A DNA stretch of 64,000 nt from Mesorhizobium sp. B2-7-2 (GTDB lineage Bacteria > Pseudomonadota > Alphaproteobacteria > Rhizobiales > Rhizobiaceae). How positions within the stretch are numbered: the first letter of the stretch is position 1; each line of letters starts with the position of its first letter. The translations under genes were made by a program, and so were the position numbers. The stretch is taken from assembly GCF_006440775.1 (NCBI RefSeq), contig NZ_VFTZ01000003.1, positions 310,001 through 374,000 on the forward strand. Reading direction: 5' to 3'. Positions 39,710 to 48,700 of this stretch are shown here, one piece after another. Under the pieces are notes generated by a model, which saw nothing but the letters and a program-made list of their open reading frames with translations, had not been told where the DNA came from and did no database searches.

Positions 39710-42700
39710 TTAAGGTGCAGAGAAATACCCACCGGAAGTCCCGGTGCCGACGCTCACAGTTCCTGTATTGAACGACTGGATAAAACTTATGACCGCCGCC
39801 GTGTCCGTCGGCCCACCACTATAGTTGTTGCCTGCCCCTGCATGCAGCCCGATCGTCGTGTCGAAGCGCTGACGAACACGGATGTCCGTCGCTCCGCCGC
39901 CGCCATTGGAGCCGGCAACATTGTTGGCTAATGCTCCAGGCCCGCCTAGCGTAAGAGCAAGTGTCTGAGCATCGCCGCTAATCGTGCCGGCAACGACCAA
40001 GATGCCATTCTGTCCAAAAGCAGTGGCTGGATTACTGACGGTGTTGCCCTGAATCACTGCTGTGAGTTGCGCGTTGCCTCCGTCGACGTGGTCTCCCGTC
40101 TGCACCATAATTCCGGCTGAGGCACCACCATACTGGAAGACGGCGTTGTTGGTGATTGTCACGCTAGAATTGGCGCCGCCATCGGTAACGAAGCCGATAC
40201 CGCTGCCTTGTGCCGAACCGCTGTTCGCCACGCCGGCGACGCCGATCGTGTTCGAATCGATCGTGCCGTTGAACGAGCCGGCGCCTGAGCCGGTGCTTAT
40301 GCCCAGAGCGGCACCCAGCGCATCGCGCATCGTGTTGTGGGCGATGTTGAAGGTCAGGTTCGCCGCGTCGCCGGTGCCGCCGGAGCTGATCGTGACGCCG
40401 CCGCCGCCGGAAACGATGTTCTGGTTGTTGTTCGACAGCGTGTTGCCGAGCCCGGCCGTCGCGCCGCCAAACACCAGATCCGACTGGACGTTGCCGTGCA
40501 GATCGAGCTGGAACAGGTCGCCGCGCGCGGAGGTGAAGGTCGAGCTCTGGACCGTCGCGTTGAAGACGCCGTTCGTCGCCTGGAAGACCAGCGCGTCGCC
40601 TGATTGATTTCCCGCGGCGGCGTCGGTCGCGAAGGTCGAGCCGGTGATGGTGATGCGGTTGAGGGTTTCGCCATTGTTGTTGAAGACGTGGAAAGCGTCC
40701 AGCGCCGCGCCGGTGAAGGTCGAGTTCGAAACCGTGGCGGAGCCCTTGAGGCCTGTGAAATAGACATCGCCCTCGCCGACGCCGCTGACGTTCGTGCCGT
40801 TGCTGCCGTTGATGACGACGTGATCGAGCGAGAAGCCGGTCACGTTGTTGCCCAGGATGCCGTAGTTCTGGAAGTCGTTCATCTGCATCCAGGCGAACTG
40901 GGCGCCGGATGTGTTGTTCAGATAGATGCCGGTGCCCTGCGTCGTGCTGCCGTCGGCGCCGGTCTTGTTGGCGATCGTGCCGCCCGATCCGGCCGAGCCG
41001 GTGCCCGTAACGTGCAGGCCGCCGCTGGAGCCGGTTGTGTCGAGAATGATGCCGTTGGCCGAGCCGCCATTCGAGCTGATGCTCTGGAAGATCAGATTGC
41101 CGGATCCGATGTTGGTATTGGCAACGTTGAGCGCCGTTGCCTGGCCCGAATTGATCGTGCTGCCCAAGCCGGTCGCGCTGATCGTGCCGCCACCCGTCGC
41201 GGTGAAGCCGGTGCCGTTGCTGCTCGAGGTGTTGATGGTCAGCGTGTTGGTGAAATTGATGGTTGCGCCGGTGTTGTTGCTGAGCGCTATGCCGCCGCTC
41301 GAAACTGTCGCCGAAATGGTTCCGCCGAAGGTCGCCGTGCCACCGGTGTGAGACGATATGCTGACGACGTTGCCGGCGCTCGTCTTGGCTATGGTGCCGC
41401 TGTAGCTGATGGTGTTCGAGCCGCCCGAGACCAGGAACGCCGTGCCCGAGGCGCCGCTCAGCGTGCCCGCGCCAAGATTGACCGCGCCGGCGCCGGTGAC
41501 GTTGGTGAGCGAAACATTGTTGGAGCCGCCGGTCGATGTCGTCGAGGTGAAGTTGATGCCCGTCGTGGTGGCGACGCCATTGAGGTTGATTGCCTGCGCG
41601 CCGGTGGAGCTGACCGTGCCGGTGGCGACATTGACTGTGCCGCCATTGGCGGCGCTGAAGCCGGTCGTGCCGCTGCTGGCGATGTCGATGTTGGCGAAAT
41701 TGATCGTCGAGGACTGGCCGTTGTTGTTGATCGACACCGCGGTGCCGGTCATCGGCGTGCCGGTGCCGAGATCGACCGTGCCGTTGAAGCTGACATTGCT
41801 TGCCGCCGTCGCGCCGGAGATGACGATGCCGCTCGCCGCTCCGTTTGCCGTGACCGCGCCCGCAAAGGTGAAGCTGCCGCCGGCACGGTTGGTGATGCTT
41901 GCCGCTGTGCCCGAGCCCCCGGCAGCAATGGAGCTGGCGTTGTCGAAGACGATCGCCGCGTTGCCGCCCGTGACCGTGATCCCACTGCCGCCCGATATGT
42001 CGACGTTGGTGCCGTTGATCGTGCCACCCGGACCGGAGGCGCCGCCGAAGGCTATGCCGGTGCCGGTCGCTGCCGTGGTGATGTTGAGGTTGGTCAGCGT
42101 CGTCGTGCCGGTGGTGTTGCGCAGGTCGAAGGCAATGCCGGTAGCGCCCGTGCTGGTGACGTTGGTGATGGTGGAGTTCAGTGCGTTGAGGACGACGTCC
42201 GTCGCATTGCCGGAGAACGCCACATTGTCGATCGTGGTGCTGGTGGACGGCGTGATCTCAATGCCGGCTATGGTGAAGTTTCGGATCGTCATATGGCTGA
42301 TCGTGGTGCCGGAGGCGCCCGCGCCATTGTCCTTGATGCCGCGTCCGCCGCCATCGAGGATGAAGCCGTCGATGATGTTGCCGCTGGCCCCAAGCGTGAT
42401 CGTATTGTTGCCGGCGCTGGTGGTCAGCGTCGCTGCGCCATTGGGCGTCTGGTCGATGATCGAGATGTTGTTGCTGGCGAGTTGGATGGTCGACGGCACC
42501 GTCAGCGCCAGGTCGATGTTGCCGTTGGCGAAGCCGCGCAGCTGTTCGCCCGCGGCAAGGTTCAGCGTGTTGTCGGCATTGGTGCTGGCGGCGGTGATGG
42601 TGCCGCCGTCGTTGACAAGGACGATGACGTCATTGGCAACCGCCGCCGCCTCGGCTGTCGAAAGCGTCGCCAGATTGCTCTGGTCCTTGCCGCTGCCGTC

Positions 42701-45700
42701 GCCGGTGGCGCTGGCGCCGACAAAGTAGATCCTGCCGATGCCAAAGCCGAGGCCGGGGCTGGCCTGGAAGTTCACGTCCTGGAAATTGTAATTGCCGGCA
42801 ACCGGCGCGCTGGACGAGTCGATGCCGACATTGGCGCTGATGGTCGACGACTGGTCGGTCGCCGACTCGCCGTCGCCATAGGTGAAATTGAGGTTGGTCG
42901 TCGAGTTGAGGAAGACGCCGGTGTTGACGCCGGTAATGCTGGAGCTGTTTCCGGCCGCATTGGCGTCGCCGAGACGCACCGTCTGGCCGCCGGTGGCGCC
43001 ACGCAGATCCACGCCGATGGAAGTGCCGGCGCCGGTGGCGTTGGTGACGTCGAAATCGTTGGCCGTGATGGCGGCATTGATCGTCGCGCCGTTGAGGCTG
43101 AAGCCAACGGCGTTGTTGTTGCTCAGGCTGATGTCGAGATCGTTGAAGGAAAGCGCCGCGCCGAGCGTGCCGGTGACATCGACGCCGCGCGTGGTGACGT
43201 TCTGCAAATTGGCCGTGCCGATGGCGATGGCACCGCCGCCGGACGAGCCGACGCTAGCCAGGGAGATGCCGGCCACGGGCCCATTCGCCGACACGGTCGA
43301 GAAATTCAAGCCGAGACTGCCGACGGTGACGTTGCTGAGATCGATGCCTCTGCCGGCCGACGTCGTCGTGATGGTATTGCCGCTTCCGGCCACATTGACC
43401 GTTCCGCCCGTGAAGGCCCTGAAGCCGTTACCGGAGGTCGTCGTGATGGCCAAGCCGCCATTGGTGAAATTGACGGTGCCGTTGCTAAGGCCGGCCAGGG
43501 AGACAGCTGTGTTGGTGCCGGACCTGATCTGCTTGCTGGCGCCCGAGAAGGTGACGGTCGCCGCGGTGCCGTTGTTGATGCCGAAAATGGCAATATGGCC
43601 GCCGCCCGCGGCGAAACCATCGGTCAGATTGCCCGAAAGCGTCACCGAACCGCCGGTCAGCTCCTGGATCGAGACCGCCGCGCCGCTGCCGTTGCTGGCG
43701 ATGGCGCCGGCATAGGAGACCGTGGCGCTGCCGCCGCTCTGGTCGGTGACCGAGCCGATGTTGAAGGCAGCGCCCGAGCCGGTGTTGGTCAGCGTGCCGG
43801 TGCCCAAGTCGAGCGAGCCGGCCACCTGCTGCAGGTTGATGCCGTTGGCCGTACCCGAGAAGCTGGCGCTGACCGAGGTGAAGCCGCCATTGAGGGTGGC
43901 CGAAGCGATGTCGACGGCGGTTCCGTTCGAGGTGCTGACGCTGCGCGTGCCGGCGCCTGTCACGTTGACAATGGTGGCGGCTGGCGCAGCGCTGCTGGAG
44001 ACGCGCAAGCCAGTGCCCGTGGACGTGGTGATGCCCAGCGCGCCGTCGAAGGTGACGGTGGTGGTGCTGGCGGCGTTCTCGATGTTCACGCCGCGGCCGG
44101 CCGAGGCCGAATTGTCGATCGTGGTGTTGCCGAAGGTGTAAGTGCCGTTCGAATTGAGAACTTCGATGCCGGCGCCGCCGGACGCGGTGACGTTGACCGC
44201 GTCGAGATCGACACTGCCGCCGCTGGCGCCGCTGATCAACACGCCCTGGCCGGCCGCGTTGGTGGAGGTGATGCTGTCGAAATGGACGCCGCCGGCGCCG
44301 ATTGCGCCCTGTAGCGACAGCGCCGTCTGGCCCGTCGCGTTGATCGTGGTCGAGCCGGCAGCGGCAACCGTGAGCAAGTTCAGGCCAGAGAAATCGAGAC
44401 CGGTATCGGCCGAGGTGGCGATGTCGAGGCCGCCGTTGAAGTTGACCGCGCCGCCGGCGGTGCCGCCCGAGATCGACACGCCATTGCCGCCGGCGATCGT
44501 CACCTGGTCGGTGAAGGTCACCGCCCCGCCGGTGCGGTTGGCGATGTTGATGCCGCCACCGACCAGCGTGCCGGACGTCGCGCTGTTCGGCAGGATGCCG
44601 CGCGAAACCTGGATGGCGCCGGAGCCGCCGTTCACGTCGAGCAGTGTGCCGGCAACGCCGATGTCGTTGTTGATGACCGAGAGATTTCCGGTCAATCCCG
44701 CGACCTTAATGGCGGTCTGGCCGGCCGCCACATTGCTGATCGTGACGCCTTCGATGATGATGCCGCTGGCGTTGCTGAAGCCCGACGCGCTCTGGTCGAT
44801 GAGGAAAGCGGAGCCGCTGGCGCCGCTGAAATCGAAGGTCGTGTGGCGGACCGCGTTGTCGCCAAGCAAATGCATGAAGTCGCCGGTGCCGGTGACCACG
44901 GTCTCGTCGCCGGTGATGTTGCCGCCGGTGGCGCCTAGGCTGCCATGCACGTTCACCGGCTGGATGGTGCCGATCGAGACGACGTTGCCGTTGCCGAAAC
45001 CAGTGATCGTCTGGCCCGAATCGAGCGTGAAGGCGCTGGCGCCGAGATCGATCGGACCGACGAAGGCGAAGTTCTGGGTGCCGGTCAGCGCATCGGCGGC
45101 GGCAAGCGAAATGGTGCTGACGCCCATGCTGAGGTTGCCGGTCGTGCCGGCGTTGATAAAGCCGCCTGACTGCGAAACCAGCGTGACCGCGCCCGCCGCC
45201 GACCCCAGGTTGGCGTTGCCGGTGAAGAACACGTCGTCGAAATCATAGTCGCCGAGCGTCGGATCGAGGCCGACCGTGTTGACGGTGTAGCCGTTGGTGG
45301 CCACGGAGATCGAGGATTCCAGCCCGTCGGTCGAGTCGCCGTCACCGAAGGTGAAGGTGGCGTCGGCCGAGGTCGCCGTGGTCTGGCCGGACGACAGATC
45401 GACGCCGATGCCGACATCGGCGATCGAGGATCCTTGCAAGAAGGTGATGACCTTGTTGCCGGTCGTCGAGGACAGATCGATGCCGCGCGAGGTGAGGTCG
45501 CCGGTGCCCGTGATGGAGGTAACGCCGAAACCGGCGGCAGTGGACGAGCCGCTGAAGTCGATGCCGGTCTGGTTGGCGCCGACATTGCTGATAGTCGTGG
45601 TGCCGAGCAGGACGTTGGCATTGGTGCCGCTGAAATCGATGCCGGCCGTGTTGGTGGCCGAGCCCATCGCCACCGTGGTGGTGCCGGAGAACGTCACCAG

Positions 45701-48700
45701 GCCGGCATTTGAGCCGATCTCGATGCCGTTGCCGCCGGCACCCGAGACCGTGACATTGCCGAAGCCTGCAATGGCGCCGCTTGCGACGTTCGAGACCGAA
45801 AGACCGCTACCGGCCGCGTTGGTGATCGACAACGCCGTCATGGCGTGGAACGTCGCGGTTCCGCCAAGACCGCCGATCACCGCTCCGCCGCCGCCCGTCG
45901 CGCTCAGCGTCGAACCGCTGAAGCTGATCGCGCCGCCGGTTGGCGCCGTCGTCGAGCCGATGTCGAAGAGATTGCCGGTTCCGGTCGAGGTGACGCTGCC
46001 TGTGAACGCGACCGAGCCGCCGGTGGTGCCGTCGATCTTGACCGCCGTGCCCGGCGCGCCTGCCGAGCTGGAGACGTTGGCCGAAACGGTGATCGCCGCG
46101 CTGCCGCCGGACACCACGACACCGTTGCCGGTGCCGGAATTGGTGATGGTGCCGCCGATCGAGATGGTGCCGGTGTTGCCAGTCAGGTTGACGTCGTCGC
46201 CGTTGACGCCGGTCGTGACCAGGTTGTCGACGCTGACGGTGGCGCCGCTGTTCTGCACCGCGAATCCGGGGACCGTGCCGCCAGCGGTCGCCACCGTCGT
46301 AGTGCCGTTGAAGGTGTAGGTGCCGCTGGCCACATTGGTGAGGCGGATGGCATCGGTGCTGGCGCGGCTGATATCGACGGCGCCGAAGCTGACATTGCCG
46401 CCGCTGGTGTTCGAAATGACGATGCCGCTGACATCGGTAGCCCCTGAGCCGTCCACCTTGACGCTGTCGAAGGTGACGCCGCTGCTGCCGATGACGAGTC
46501 CGCTCGCGCCGCCGAGCTGGATGCCCTTCTCGGTCACGCCGCCGCCCGTCGCGATTGTGTTGGTGCCGGTGACGTTGAGCGTGCCGCCGTTGACGGCGCT
46601 GAAGGCAAAGCTGCCATCGGTGGTGAGGTCGAGACCGCCGGTAAAGTTGATCGTGCCGCCGGCATTGCCGCCCAGATCGATGGCATTGCCCGAACCGGTG
46701 ACGTTGGCGGTGATCTTGCCGGCGAAAGTGACCGAGCCGCTTGTCAAGCCGCTGATCGTGACGGCCCTTCCGGAGCCTGTCTTGTTGATGGTGCCGTTGT
46801 AGGTGACGTTCGGCGTCGACGCGGAGACGACGAAGGCGTCGCCCGCCGTGCCGGCGATTGAGCTCAGATTGTCGAAGATCAGCGTGCCGGCGGTGCCGCC
46901 GCCGATGTTGATGCCGGTGGCCGCCCCGGTGATGTCGAAATTGTTGAAGGTGGCGGTGCCGCTGTAGGCGCTGATCGCGAGCGCCGTGCCGGCAACGCCG
47001 CCGATCGTGGTGTTGGTGAAGGAGGTCGTGGCGCCTGAGCTGTTCAGCTTGATGCCGGTCTGCGCGGACTGGACGATCAGATTGGTGACGCCGATGGCGC
47101 CCGAGGCGCCGGTCAGGTCGAAAGCGGTGACGGCGCTGGTGACGGTGACGCCGTTGACCGTCAGGCTGCTGATGCCCGCGCCGTCGATCGTCGAGCCGGA
47201 GCCGGCGTTGCTGACGCTGAGGTTCTGGACGAGGTTGCCGTTGGCAAGGTCGATGGCGCTGCCGCCCGAATTGATGAGCGTGGCGCCGCCATTGCCGAAC
47301 GGATCGGCCTGTGTTGCACCGCTGACGACATTGGTGCCGGTGACGTTGGCCGGGGGCGCGCCGAGATCCACCGTCGCGCCATTGGCGAAGGAGACGAGCG
47401 ACTGGCCGGCGGCGAGCGTGAAGCCGTCGGCATCGGTGTTGATGACGGAGCCGTTGTTGACCAGGACGAAGATCGTGTTGGACGGCGCCCCGAGATCGTC
47501 CGCCAAGGCGGCGCTGATCAGGTCGTTGACGCTCGAACCGTTGCCGGCGCCGGTGTTGCTGTCGCCGACGAAGACGATGTTGGCGGTGTCGAACAGCTGC
47601 GGCCCGATGAGCGCCGTATCGTCGAAGGCGTAGCTGCCGCTGCCTGCCATCAGGCCGCGCATGTCGAGCGAGGCGTCCGTGCCGGTGATCGAGGCGCCAC
47701 CAGCGGTGCCGAAGGAGAAGGCGGTTTTGGCGGAGACGCCGGCCGCGCCATTCGTGCCCATCTGCACGCCGGTGCCGGCCGAGATGACGCCGCTGCCGAT
47801 GATGACAGACCCGCCGGTGGTGCCGGAGAGGTCGATGCCCGTCGAGGTACCGCCACCGGAAATGTCGAGCGTCGCAGCGGTGAAGGTGGATGTGCCGGAC
47901 ATGCTGAGGCCGGTCTTGCCGGTCTGCAGGTTGGTGATGTCGATATTGCCGAAGGCGATGGTGCCGTTCGCGCCGATGACGTTGATGCCGTTTTGGCTTG
48001 GATTGTCTATCGCGACATCGCCGAAGGTGACGGCGCCAGAGTTGCCAATGAGCCCGATCGCCTGGGTGGTCGCATTGTTGACGGTGACCTTGCCGCCGAA
48101 GCCGACCGTGGCAGAGCTGCCGCCCACCACAATGCCGCTCGCAACATTGGAGATGGTCGTCGTGCCGGTGACGTTGAAGCTGCCTGTTACCGCCCCAAGG
48201 CTGAGACCGGTCGAGCCCGGGTCGGTGCCGGTGTGGCTGAGGCTGGACAGCGTGACATCAAGCCCGATATTGGCCGCCCGCAGGCCGTTGATCATGTTGC
48301 CGGACACTGTCCCGTCGGCGATGGAAAGCGTGCTCGTTCCAGGGCTCGAGACAACATCGACCCCGATGCGATTGTTCTGCGCATTGACCGTATCGAACGC
48401 GTAGGCGCCGGTGCCGACAATTGACAGGCCGGTGCCGCCATTGTTCGCAACCGTTGTCGTGCCGGTGAAGGTGAAATTGCCATTGGCCAGCGCCAGGCCG
48501 GCGCCGGTGTTGCCTGTCGAGCCGATATTGGAGGCGCTGATGCCGCTCGTGCCGTCAAATCGCACGCCTGCCAAACTCGCGCCGCTGACCGACATGCCCG
48601 CCAGCGTGACGCCGGTGACATTGGTGCCGTGGATGCCGTTGCCATTGGCGACGCCGGCGATGTTGAAATCGAGCAGCGAAGTGTTGCTGGCGACCGTAAC

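Noticed and set aside
40604-44314. Very long plus-strand open frame of about 1,236 codons inside the adhesin gene
   Set aside because: It is the antisense shadow of the Gly/Thr/Asn-rich repeats of the giant adhesin; its translation is low-complexity Ala/Asp/Arg/Gly text without any domain. The same holds for antisense frames at 41409-42728 and 48629-50233.
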